Assembly (NCBI RefSeq): GCF_963662255.1
Contig: NC_085052.1
Location: 4,880,807-4,944,806, forward strand
DNA: 64,000 bases
Source of the DNA: Cinclus cinclus
Lineage: Eukaryota; Chordata; Aves; Passeriformes; Cinclidae
Reading direction: 5' to 3'
Shown here: piece by piece, positions 1 to 11,702 of the stretch
How positions within the stretch are numbered: position 1 is the stretch's first letter
How the letters are laid out: every line of letters starts with the position of its first letter
Notes under the pieces: generated by a model
Seen by the model: the letters and a program-made list of their open reading frames with translations, nothing else
Told to the model about the DNA's origin: nothing
Database searches by the model: none
Made by a program: the position numbers and the translations under genes

Positions 1-2351
1 GTTAAACATTTCTATAACAAATGAAAATTTGAAACAAAACAATTTGGGTATCTTTCCCTTTTATCTCATCAAGTGTGATTTTGTGTTTTAGAAGTCACAT
101 AAATCCTTGATGTACAGAGGGGTAGCGCTCTGGAAGTTACACGTAGTTACTTTGAAACATATTCTTACTTTAGTAAGGCAAAAAATCAGACTGCTTGTTT
201 CCTTTTGGCCTTTCCTACAGTCAGGGATGAACTGTGGCATTTTTACTTACTTGGGCATAAATCTGCCAAAAGGCACCTTTAGAGGCTCTCACCAAGACAG
301 CAAGACACCACAAGAAACACATATTTTGACAAGAAAATGAAACGGACTCTTTTAGAGCAGATATTCTGGATTCAGGTGAGGTTAAATGACAAACCCCCAG
401 GCAGAGCCAGACCTGTAAGCACAGACCAGGGGCACTGGAGCAGCCTGGCCAGCAGTGGCCCAGCTTTGATACTGGGAGAGGGAAATTAGTTTCTCTTTTA
501 AGAGGACAACTAAGAAAAAACTGCCTTACTGATCCCAGAACTGATGTGGGGGAGGGAGCTCCCCCGGCACTGCATCACCTTGATTTATGTGAGCAATTTA
601 TCCTCTCCTGGGGGCAAGTGCTGTGAGTCTGAGCTGGCCTTGGGCTAAACCTGCAAGTGAGGGAGTCAAGAACACTCAGAACTCAGAGCATCTCACCCCA
701 GACTCCTGGGAAAACAAACCCAAGAGCTGAGACAGAGCAGCCCCCAAACCCATGGGATGTGGGGCTGCTTTTTGGGCAACCTGTGCCAGGGCCTCCCCCC
801 TTGGAGGAGCTGCCAGGGTAAAGGTGGGGGTCCTGCCAGTGCCAGATTTAATGTTCTCCTTGTTTTCCTGCCGTTTCTGACCGAGAAGAGCTGCATGCAG
901 CTGTGGAGATGCTTTGGTGGCAGCACAAGAGGAAACCTCACTGTGCCTGTCCTGCACAGGGTTTGAACAAAACCACATCCTTTGCAGAGCTGGTCCTCAA
1001 CAAATGGCACCACCACGGACTCTTGTCACTCGTTACAGACATCAGATGCTTCTAACAAAAAATTAAACCCACTCCTGTGTTTGTTTTCCAGCTGCAAATG
1101 CAGAGGTTGCTTCCTGCTGAGCTAAAACTGCTCTGGGCTCAGAATTATCTCGAGTGGGAATTTAAGCACCATGGCAAGTGCACATGGAAAGAAAAATAAC
1201 TCAGTTTGGTGTCCCATCAGGGGGGATACCCTGAAGGGAGAGTTTGGTTCCTCATGCAAGAGTTAAAAGTTTTAATAACAATAATTAAAAATTATTCTGG
1301 CATATCTGTTTTCCCCAACTACACCAGTGCCTCTGTCCATTTGTGTTCACAGTACTTTTTAATTTACCTAAATATACTGAAATCATATAAAATTCACAGA
1401 CAACTTGCTGCTGACCTGAGACACCCACACCAGCAGGTGCTGAGGGTTACACCTTTGAAACCCACCAGAAAGAACTTCTCCTGTCATAACTTTTCACTGA
1501 TTCTTTCTTCTTCCTACCCACAGGCACAAAGGATAAGGTGCTGTGATCCCAGCTGGTACCCGGGAATGCTGCCAGCAATCCACTGGGGGTTTTTGGCACA
1601 AGAACCCTCTGGTCCCTGGGTTAATGCAGAAACAGTTTTCCTTCTGCTGCTCCAACACGGGAACACATTGCAGTTTCTGTGTGCACATTAGATCTGCTCC
1701 CAGGATTCTCAAAGGAGCAAATCTCCCCTTTACTCTCAATAATTAAGAGGCAATTCTTCAGCACAGAAATAAACGGAACCAGACTCGAACACAACCAAGT
1801 TCTGAAGCAGACCCCACCTTCCCAGCATTAGGTGCAAAATAAAGCTTTAAATCATACTTATTGATGCATTCTCAAGGATTTCCTTTTGGCCGAATCAGAA
1901 CAGATTTCAAGTGAGGCGTGACCTCGTGTTTAATGATGACCTGAGTTTCTATTTTTATAAGAAAACTGGACACTGTCAATGCCCTTCTTTCCTTTCCTGT
2001 AGCTATTTATAGCTGACGCTAAAATCCATATCTGAGATCATTCCTGCTTGGTGCCTGGGAGCTGCCACTCCTTCAGGACTCAAAATAGGGAAGGAAGAAC
2101 CCGGCCCCTTTGGCAGAAGGGATTTCACCGTGGAGAGGCTGCTCCCAGCCCTCTCCATTCGCTGATCTCTGCTGCCCTCTCCTGCAGCAGCTGCAAACTC
2201 ACAGGATTTCAGTGAAATAACTCGATATTAAAGCTGCTATGGTGAGGTGTTTAAACTAAGAGGGGATGGGGCAGGAATTTTAGGAGTAGGGAAAATTTAA
2301 GCTGAAAAGGGAAAGTGCTCATGACAGCATATCGAGCACAGCAAGGGGAAA
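1..2351. other. Intergenic, 3' flank of WDR11
   Basis: No gene, RNA or repeat recognised. The 540-1000 interval is locally more GC-rich, but open frames there are short and overlapping on both strands, without a start context or conserved motif. Confidence 0.6.
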
Positions 2352-2447
2352 AATAATGGTAATTACAATAATGCTAAAATTATAATAATGATAATGATAA
2401 TAGTGATAACAATAATTATAATTAAAATAATAGGAACTATGGTAATA
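2352..2447. repeat. Degenerate (TAA/TGA)n microsatellite
   Basis: Irregular ATAATG/ATAATA trinucleotide-like repeats directly next to the 3' end of the CR1 fragment. It probably grew from the insertion tail (inference). Confidence 0.8.
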
Positions 2448-2455
2448 AATTAAAT

Positions 2456-2860
2456 AATCATATAATCATTAAAGTTGGAAAAGACATCAAAGACTAACAA
2501 ATCCAACTTTTGACTTAATACCACCATGCCCACTAATCTGGATTGTCCCCAAGTGTCACATCCACCTGTCTTTTGAGAACTTTCAGGGATGGTGACTCTA
2601 CCACATCACTGAGGAGCCTCTTCCTGCTTAACCACTCTTCCAGTGAAGAAATCTTTCCTAATAGCCAACCTGAATGTCCCCTGGCATAACTTGGGGCTTT
2701 TCCCCCTTGTCCTGTCCCTGTTCCCTGGGAGCAGATCCCAAATCCCCCCCAGCTGTCCCCTCCTGTCAGGGAGTTGTGCAGAGCCACAGGATCCCCCCTG
2801 CTCCCCCTTTTGTCCAGGCTGAGCCCCTTTCCCAGCTCCCTCAGCCCCTCCTGGGATTTA
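2456..2860 (-). mobile_element. CR1 LINE fragment (3' end, antisense to plus strand)
   Basis: The plus strand reads AATCATTAAAGTTGGAAAAGACATC, then CCAACTTTTGACTTAATACC and on to GTGCAGAGCCACAGGAT and TCCCAGCTCCCTCAGCCCC. This is the reverse complement of the avian CR1 3' region as recalled. It is 5'-truncated, as most CR1 copies are, and encodes no intact protein. Its 3' end abuts an A/T-rich microsatellite. Confidence 0.88.
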
Positions 2861-3835
2861 TGTCCCTGAATTCATTTAAGATGTTATCTGAAAGTGCTGG
2901 AGTTTCAGGGAAACACAAACATTTTAAAAGTTCATCAAACATGAAGATGTGAAGGAATGGGAAAGAGAAAAATGTGCTTTGCAAATAATTTTGCGGGTGA
3001 GGAATTTGCCTGCAAAGCAGTCAGAAAGGATAAACAGATGATTTCAGTTCAGTTCAAAGAATGCTCCTTGGCTTTTTAGTGAGATGGTTGTGGCATAAAA
3101 TAAGAAAAGACTCCCTCCACACTGGCTTAGTCCTGCTGGGAGAAAAAGCTGCTACCAGAAAACATCACATGCAGGTGATCTTTGACAAATTTCCTCTCTG
3201 CTCTCTTTCCATATTAGCCAGGCTGCTTTTCCTTGCATTAATCTGCCTTTCAGCTGCCTTTTAATCAAAGCCAGACTTAACTTCACAATGGAAAAAGAAA
3301 GCAGATGCTGAGGTAAACCACAGAGTAGAACTAGAAGAAACAGTTCTGAAAAAACAGGCTCCTTGGCGTGATAAGGATTTAAGAACTATTTTTCTAGAGG
3401 GAAGGGAGAAAGAAAATGCTCCATTTTTTTTTTCCAGCTTGGAAAAATGGCTATGCCTGCCTTCTTTTCCCCAATGTTGGAAGCATGGGCTGGTCTGTAC
3501 AGCATTTTGCATATGCCAGCTCCAATTCAGTTGTACAACAGAGAAAAGGCAAAAAATCAATACTGACAATTTGAAAAATCAATCTTCAGATTGTGGAAAT
3601 GAAATTTTTGTGCTGTCAGCAATTTCAGCAATTAAGAAACAAGCAAACAAGACAACAAGTACTCCAAATCAATCAGCTGTTCTAGGGAGGGATTGTATGC
3701 AAACCGCCAGAGATTGAGATCCAGCATTGCCATTACTGTAGGAACCAGTTAAAATTCCAGTGCAAGAAGTTATTGAAATAGAACACAGCAGGAAAGGAAA
3801 GACTCAGATATTTGAGGGGAGGGAGGAGCTTCTGT

Positions 3836-3985
3836 TGGGTTTTTTTGGTTGGTTGGTTTTTTGCTGTTTTGGTTTGCTGTTGTTTTTTTTTGGGGGGGAG
3901 GGGAGTGTTTTTTGGTGTGGTCTGTTTTTTGGGTTTTTTCTGTGTTGGCATTTTTTGGTTTTGTTTTGGGATTTGTTGCTGAGAT
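3836..3985. repeat. T/G-rich low-complexity tract
   Basis: About 150 bp made almost wholly of T and G on the plus strand, including TTGG tandem units, an uninterrupted run of T followed by G7, and repeated TTTTTTGGG units. It makes long spurious open frames on both strands. Confidence 0.9.
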
Positions 3986-4553
3986 CCCCAGCTGCCTTTC
4001 AAACATTAGGTCCATTGCTTTAATAAATGTCCTCATGTTCCCAAGGCAATTTTCTTCTTCAAAAGAAAAGTGGTTGGTTATCAAACCACCGAGGAAAAAG
4101 TTCATTTAGGAGCCAGGAAGATAAGACCAAAAGCTGGTCATGAAAAAAAATGGTATCTGAAACAGCAACCTTGCTAGTTTTTCCTATCACAAGCAAATTC
4201 TGGAGCTGAAGCAACACAAAAGAATTACAGTAAATCCAGACAAGAGATACAGAGCTCTGGAGAAGCTCAAAACTTTCCAAAATAGTTGGTCCTGCAGGTT
4301 ACATAAAACACCTGATAAACTTGAACTCTTATATAAAGCATTATTAGAGACAGAAACCAAAAAGGCAAAAAGATGTGCATGCATAAACTTTCACAAACAA
4401 TGCTGGAAAAAAGTATTTCCAAAGGGTCACCAAATTACACCATTATTTATGAGTCTGTGGTCAGATCCCAAAAGGAGGGGGAAAAAAGATTTATTCAGTA
4501 GTTCAGTAGGGTCATAAATATGGATGGAACCAGTTTGAAAAAAATGACTACCC

Positions 4554-4570
4554 AAAAAAAAAAAAAAAAA
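4554..4570 (+). repeat. A17 homopolymer
   Basis: Uninterrupted run of adenines in intergenic sequence; no retrotransposon body or target-site duplication was recognised next to it. Confidence 0.9.
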
Positions 4571-7500
4571 TGACCTCTTTTTGCACTGAAATTTGTTGCC
4601 TGTAGCTTTTTATTAGTTACAGCAAGTGAAATAAAAGCCAGGCAAGTCTAATATAACTCTATTATCTCCTGCCACACCAGGGTGAAAAGCAATAACACTG
4701 CATTTTTTTAAAACCACCTGTGGGCATCTGTTTTGCCCGATGTATAACACGATCACCCAATAAACCTCTGGAAAGGAGCCACTGTTTGCCAGGGGGAACC
4801 TTCCTGACCTGCAGCCACTCTGCTAAATGAAGTAGCTGTGACAATGACATGGAAAAAATAGAAATATTTTCAACCTGGGGATCTGACTTCCAGAAAGAGA
4901 ACCTTTAAACTGGGCCAAGAAAGTCACACTGAGGAAGTATTTAACAGCCTTGCCTTCACCAGCTGCTGTGTTTGGTCTGACAGACCAGACCAAACTTTGG
5001 CTCTCTCTGCAGCATCTGCTCATGAGCTGCTCCCTCCCCACCATCCACAGTCCCTCCTTTTGATGCTGCATTGGCAGGGAAGGAAAACAGGAAGGTGGAG
5101 GGGGAAGTTTAACTCATGAAAAGGGACCAATAATTTCAGTGAATAGCATGGAAATAAACCTAGTATCACCTACTTGCAGTTGCTTCTCTGAGATTTTCAA
5201 TAATGAAATAAATTTAACTTCTGTGACTTCATTTTAAATGTGCTGCTTCCCTCCTTTGGGGATCTGCACATTTTCTTCTCTTCCAAATTGTTACAAGCAA
5301 GCCAGAAAGCCATTTTAAATCTCAAAACAAAAAACCCCTCACATTAACAGTGAGTTGAACACAATGAAATTCTAGAATTTATAAAAAAAATCCCCAAACT
5401 TTAACAACTAAAATCTAGGTGCTCTGTTTCAGCTCCATTTGCATGTTTTGTTTTTATTGGATTAATCAGATGGATGCCAGCTGTAATCCCTCAAAGTGTG
5501 CCTACAACTTCCACCTGGATGCTAAATTTTACCTTCTCAAGTATTTCCCCTTTTAATTACAACCTAATTTATTCAGATGGGCTGAGGAGGCAGAGAACAA
5601 GAGAGAACAGGGCAGAGTTCTCTGTCACAGGAGGTTGGGAGCCTTCTGCTAATCAATTCTTTAGAACAGGTTGTATTTATGCAAGTCCAGCCCCTGTTTG
5701 TTTCTATGAAAATTTGCTGGAAATCACTTGAATTCAGTTAAGTTGTGAAGATGCACTTTGGTAGGAGGGCTTCATTCACCACAGGTCATAAATACTCATC
5801 AGAAACGTGTTTCAAGAGGTGGATGTTGTATTTTGATTAAAGGAGAGGGAGGAAAGCACTTTGCACAAGGACAGCAAATTTTGACTGCATGCTCTGCCAA
5901 GCTCTGCCCATTCTTAGGGAAGGCAGGATTCACATCTGCCAAGGAAGTTTGTACTATCCTTCCACAGAACAGAACTTCAACGGGTCCAAATCCACCAGTC
6001 TGCAGCCAAAAAAAATTAATTTCATGTTTTTAAGGTGTTTCTTTACCCCTGGAATCAACAGGAGTGGACAAAATGCATTTTGCCTGGGAGGTAACTGTGA
6101 GATCCCAGCTCCACAAAGCAATGACAACACGGCACTAACTTGTGCAAGGAGGTGTGAAACTGGAGAGGAATTTGAATCAGCATGGGAAATGAACAGATAT
6201 TAACATTGCAATTCAATCTTTCAGTGAGAACACAGCTCTGCTGAACCCCTCCTGTATTAAAGCTGTCACTTTTAAGTAAAATGCTTTTGCCTTGAGTATC
6301 TACAAACACCTCAGCAGCATCCACCTCCTGGTTTTGTTTTGCCATTCCCCCATTCCTACAGAAGCTCTTTAAGCACTTTCCCCATCCTTATCTTTCTTCA
6401 TTCCTATCTTTCCCCTTCCTTATCTTTAAGTAGAAACTGAACAATTTACCATCAGAATTCCCAATTCAAAAATAGCAGTGGGTCAGTATCAGTCTCATTA
6501 AAGAATTTTATGCCACTGCTTGGATCTGTATACTTTCAAGTATAAGTTTTTTTACCCTGAACTCATTAATAGATATCAAAATTGGGATTAATTATTCTAA
6601 GAAATAATTCTAAAAAACTACCCCAAACCCTACTCTTTTGCAAGTTATATTATTCTCCTTTACCCCAGCTATTAAATTTTTAGTTGAATACAGTTTTGGA
6701 CATCCAAACTAATACCTTTCCCCACTGAAGAATCTCTGATTGTCCTCATTTTCTGTCTCCAGAGCCAGTTGCACCAAAAATTATCTCAGATTATTTGCTC
6801 AGATACTCAACATCAACACTCTGGGCCAGGTTTCTTGATGTATAATAAATGCTCCTCTCTGGCTGCAGTGTCTCTAAGCTGGCAGACTGCATTCTAATGA
6901 AAGCAAATAATTTGCAATACAGTAGTAATCATTTTTACACTGCAATCAAGAATTTAGTGTTGTCATTTTCCCTAATTATTCCCCCTGAATCAATTCTACG
7001 TATATGTGTGTATATAAACACATCCACACACTATTAAACTGAATTTTTTGAGAAGTACTTCAGGGGTACTTCAGAAGTAAGGCAATTTTAGACACTGTTG
7101 GTCAATGTTTAATTTACAGGCTGTCTTTATTGTGAAACACATCGTGATCCAATTAAAACTCTAATTAGGGGCTGCCTTTGCTGAAGCTAAGCTGGAAGAC
7201 CATTTTCTAGAATTTTCACTGACAGAATAAGTAAATCAACTACCATAAAACTGAAATAATTCGGACTTGTTTTAAGAATCACATCAGGAACTGAAAAGAA
7301 ATAAGCCCATTTTTAAAATTCAGCTCTGCCAAAAGTCCCATGACAATATTCACCATAAGCTTCCCTCGGGTTGTACAACCACCAGTGGAATGTGAACACA
7401 GACATGGAGAGAAACTGCCCGTGGGACTGACTGAGCTCCAGAGATGTACAAATTCCAGATGCTTCACTGAACTGAAGACAATTTATGCACCCCTGCAGAC

Positions 7501-8386
7501 TCAATCTTATGCTTTTGTTTGTTTGTTTTGTTGTTTTCTTGTTGTTGTTGATCATGGAAGGCCAAAATTATTCATTTAAAACAATGAGGGGGTAACCAGC
7601 AATACTTGTGCTGCAAGATTTTCTCCAGCTAGAAGTTCCTCATCTAGACAGCCTAAATGCCCCAAAACTTTCCTATTTCCAAAGGTCCTGGCCTTTTGCA
7701 AATGAATCTTGAAACAGGTAACAAATACTCTGCTCTGGTAACAAAACATCCCAGTTAATTAATACAAGGCTGGTGTTCAAAGACAAATACATGAAGGATC
7801 TCTTTCTGTTGACCTGAAAACACAATTTTACCATTTCCTCATTGCCAAGGATGGCCAAACACAGGTTCCAGTTATGGCTTCACTGCTGACAGAAGCTTCA
7901 AAATGCAAACCCGAGAAAAGACACATTATAAACCTCTGGGGCTACTTGCAGTATTCACAGTGCTTTGAGGAAGGAATTCTCAAAGGGGTTTAAAGAAGTT
8001 AAAATCATATTCATTTTAAAAATTCATTCAGTTCATTTTCTAGGTTGTGAGAACAGAAAGGGAGGGGGTTTCTTTCATGACTTATTTCTGTGCTTTTCAA
8101 AAACTCAGGATGTGCAGACCGTGTCCTGCTCTAATTTAACCCATACAAATTTTGCTGCTAAAGCCTGGGAATTAATACTGCTCAAACACAATGTTTCATT
8201 AGAACTAATATGGAAAATGTGACTCAGATGTACAAAGGGTAATCACTTCCTCTATTAAACCCAGCCCTGAGCATTGTTCCTGTCCAGAGGGCAAAATGAC
8301 AACAGTTGAACAAGGAGCACTCAATTCCAGGGCAAGAGATGATGGGCTTGTATTAAATCAAGACACACAGAGATTTTAAAAATATT

Positions 8387-8392
8387 TTTATT
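8387..8392 (-). promoter_or_regulatory. WDR11: Candidate WDR11 poly(A) signal, distal (AATAAA)
   Basis: AATAAA on the minus strand followed about 18 nt later by CTCTGTGTGTCTTGATT, a good GU-rich downstream element. It would extend the 3' UTR to about 1.95 kb. Which of the three sites is used cannot be told from sequence. Confidence 0.4.
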
Positions 8393-9926
8393 ATTGTAAT
8401 GAGACTGCAATATTATCTAAATAAACTTTTCAATCACTATTACACTCTATTTTCCTCACGAAGGTTTCAGTTGGGAATGCCACGAGAATCCTGCAACCTG
8501 CACATTTGAAAGTTTATAGAAACATTCAGTATTAAAAGGCCTTTGCAATATGTATTTAAAAAAAAAAATCAGAGTTATAAATCCAAGAGTATAGTGAAGA
8601 ATATTTATCTTAGAGACCCACTGACAAACAGCTTCATGACCTGTCCAAGAACAAGTTTGGGTGTGCTCACAACTCTGTGGGAGCCTTGTCCACAAGGGCT
8701 GCTACAAAAGCAAGAGCAGGGATTGAGCAGAGTTGTAGCAGTCAGTGTGAGCCAGAATCTAGGCCACTGCTAATTACAGTTAATTTTGATTAATTCTGTT
8801 GCTTATGTAATACTTAAGGCAAATTTCCTTTATACTCATTTTCCCAAGCTAAAGCAACAACATAAGCACAGTTCACAACACACTGAACAAAAGGTATTTT
8901 ATGGTTATTTATGTAAGATGTGGCAAGAACAAACAGAACACACTGCAGTTAGAATTCCTACTTTTCTGCTTAGAACGATGAAACTCCCTTTTTCAGTTTG
9001 TATTCAAAAGGACTTGAACAGTCTACCTTTTTCCAATTTTATCAGAAATGTTGTTTAAGATTTGGACTAAAAGTTTTCTGGAGCTGGAGATGTCCCAAAG
9101 CTGATGGGAGTTCTCAGTACATACCCACAAATCCTTGAACAAAAGGAGAATCCAATGCACTGTCACTGTAAGTAGACAACACAAAATTACATTTAAATGA
9201 GAGACTTCTATAGGATTCTTTTCACAACAACAAACTCAACTTCAGTAGCTCCAACAAGCTGGGAAAAAGAAGAATTCAGGTTTTTAGCCTAAATGCCACA
9301 GTCTTCACCTTGCAAGGGCAATGTCCCTTCAGCAGCCACCCCTCAGCTGTAAAATTTCTCAACAGTAATACACAGAAGAGAGACATCTGACATTAGAAAC
9401 AATGCAAACAAGTACTGAAATACCAAAATACTGGCAAAAAATCAGAAAAGAGGTTTTTGCTGGCATCCTTGTGTATGTGGACCATAAGATACCTTAGCAG
9501 AAGTATCTCATGAAAAAGCCATTGTTTTGGCTTTGCACAATGCTTTTTTCACCTTTTGTTAATCAGACATTCAGTAACAAAACTGACTGGGGACAGCACC
9601 AGCAGTGTCCTGACCTTGCTGCTCTGGAGGTAAAACCTTCTCCCATCCTTTGACAGGCAGAATTCAGTCCCCAGGGTGTGCAGGGAGGGCACACTTGAAA
9701 AGAAATGGAATATAACAATCCCTTAACTGAAAAAAATGATGTTCCATGGATTTCTGGAATGTTAGGAGAGTAACATTTTTAAGCGAACTTATTTAGGATT
9801 CCATCCCAGGCAGTTATGGAAATGACAATACAGTGAATTGATTTAAAATAACAGCAATTTTAAACAAAAAATTGGACTGAAAAAACATGATGTTCCAGGA
9901 AAGAACTGTGTGCTTTGCGATTTCTA

Positions 9927-9932
9927 TTTATT
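9927..9932 (-). promoter_or_regulatory. WDR11: Candidate WDR11 poly(A) signal, middle (AATAAA)
   Basis: AATAAA on the minus strand about 400 nt after the stop, within an AU-rich patch (TATAAATATATTTAAAAATAAATAG context). The implied 3' UTR length is ordinary. The downstream GU-rich element is weak. Confidence 0.4.
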
Positions 9933-10250
9933 TTTAAATATATTTATATTTTTACAGTACAGACTCAATCATTTTTACATATAAATACAACCATATTGAA
10001 GTCCTATTAAGATTTGATTTTTAGAAGTTAATGGACCAGACTTCTACACACGTATGGAAGCATTCCAGCACATTTTTAAATTTGATTCCTGCTACAGTTG
10101 AAAAAGTGGAAATACTATTTTATAAGTTTATCATAAGCTTCTTTCCCCTCTTGTGAAAGTGCAGACAAATTTAACAAAAAAAGCAACACCACAGTTCTTA
10201 ATCCTGACTTTGAACACATTTAGCAGTATTTGCTCAAATCACACAGATCA

Positions 10251-10256
10251 TTTATT
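10251..10256 (-). promoter_or_regulatory. WDR11: Candidate WDR11 poly(A) signal, proximal (AATAAA)
   Basis: AATAAA on the minus strand 78 nt after the stop codon, followed by GATCTGTGTGATTTG, a GU-rich downstream element. It would give a very short 3' UTR. Confidence 0.4.
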
Positions 10257-10333
10257 ACAGTGATTCAAAAGAAAAATGTGACTTCACCCAGTGGGATCCC
10301 AATCTGCCAGAAAACCTCACAAGCACAGAATTC

Positions 10334-10491
10334 TCACTCCTGTGTCACCTCCTCCTTTGGCTCTTTGAGTTCACTCAGAAGCTCCTTCCCACTTTCTCCT
10401 GCTTTTGAGGCAAAGAGAGCAGCTCCCTCCTTAAAACCCAAGAGCTTCAAGCTTCTGGCATAATCTGCATACACAGCATGGATCAATTTAT
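10334..10491 (-). CDS. WDR11: WDR11 exon 29, last coding exon (residues 1169-1220, stop)
   Basis: Encodes KLIHAVYADYARSLKLLGF, KEGAALFASKAGESGKELL and an acidic tail ending in EEVTQE, with TGA at 10334-10336. The acceptor is TTTAC (AC, not AG), with a U12-like branch site TTCCTTAAT ending 11 nt further upstream. Confidence 0.94.
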
Positions 10492-11667
10492 GTAAATGAA
10501 GCATTAAGGAAAACACAAATTAATAGCAAAACAAAAAAACTTCAGAATCCTTCTTTCCCCTCTTCTTACTCCTTGGTTCTCCCAAGGTGAAAATGCTGAC
10601 CATTGCTACCAACTGTGCTAATCCATTATTTTTCAGCACAAAAGAAAAAAAAATTCCTTTGAATCCTCCTTTTGAATTCATATTAGTATTTATAAAGCAA
10701 CATGCATAGCACTGTAAACTAAACCAGACACATTTCAGATATGCTTTAGTACCTACCATGACACAATGGCATAAATCACAATAGAAATGTTAATGTCACA
10801 AAGATTTTTTCATTAATTAGACCTGAAGTTATCTACATGACTTATTAGAGGCATTTTTTATTTACAGACTGATGAGTCCATAGAACAGGATCAGGTATTA
10901 TTTACATATGCATTATTATTTATAGTATATAATGCAAAAGAGTCTGTGAACTGCTCAGCTTTCCAGAACACCAGGTCAGATGTGAAGATTTAGTGACCAA
11001 AGACAGCATTTCAGAAAAAGGATATTTGTATCATCATTAACTTCAAATGCCCCATACTTCAGACAAGCTTCTACAAATAAAGCTGCTCTATCAAAGTACC
11101 TCATGCTGTTATATGGGAAAAAAAAAAAGAGAATAATTTGTTAGGATACAAACCAGAAAAGTATTCCAGGACATCACATCAAAACACTTGCATAGAGGCT
11201 TTCTAAAACTTGCTTATATCTCCCTTTCCTCCTTGAACACAAGAACTGACACTTGCTATAAATTTTTCTGAAAGATCAGGGCTGAAGTTACTCAGAAAAA
11301 AATCATAAATACTATGAATCATTACTGCTTGGTCCACGGGTGCTGGCAATCTTAAAGCACGTAGCAAACTGAATGCCAACAGTAGCCCAAAGGTTAAAAT
11401 CCATTAAAAACACACTAAACTAGAAACAGATGTCAGAAATAAGCGTGGACAAGGGAAAACACAGGTTGTGCCGTTCCACCTGTACCTGTGCAACATCTCT
11501 GCAACTTTTGTGAAGCAGCCAAGAGACAGGAGGACAAGAAGGGCCTTGGATTTCTGGTTGACCTGCGGGGAGCAGAGGTGATCGACCCAGCGCCGGAGCA
11601 CGTCCGCACACTCCTCCGAGCTCAGCCGGACCTGGGGGACACAGCAGGGCCTGACCACACACAGCAC

Positions 11668-11702
<35 letters not shown>

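Larger units (their letters stand above)
2861..8386. other. Intergenic, 3' flank of WDR11
   Basis: AT-rich, with the T/G-rich tract and A17 listed separately and a TTTG/TTG-rich patch near 7517-7550. The longest open frames are about 100 codons and overlap one another in several frames. Nothing coding is supported. Confidence 0.6.

Noticed and set aside
2533..2952. Short ORFs at 2533-2952
   Set aside because: They fall in the truncated CR1 fragment and carry no intact reverse transcriptase.
3733..4109. Overlapping 86-111 codon ORFs around the T/G-rich tract
   Set aside because: Low-complexity translation (runs of Phe/Gly/Trp or Lys/Pro/Gln) produced by base composition.
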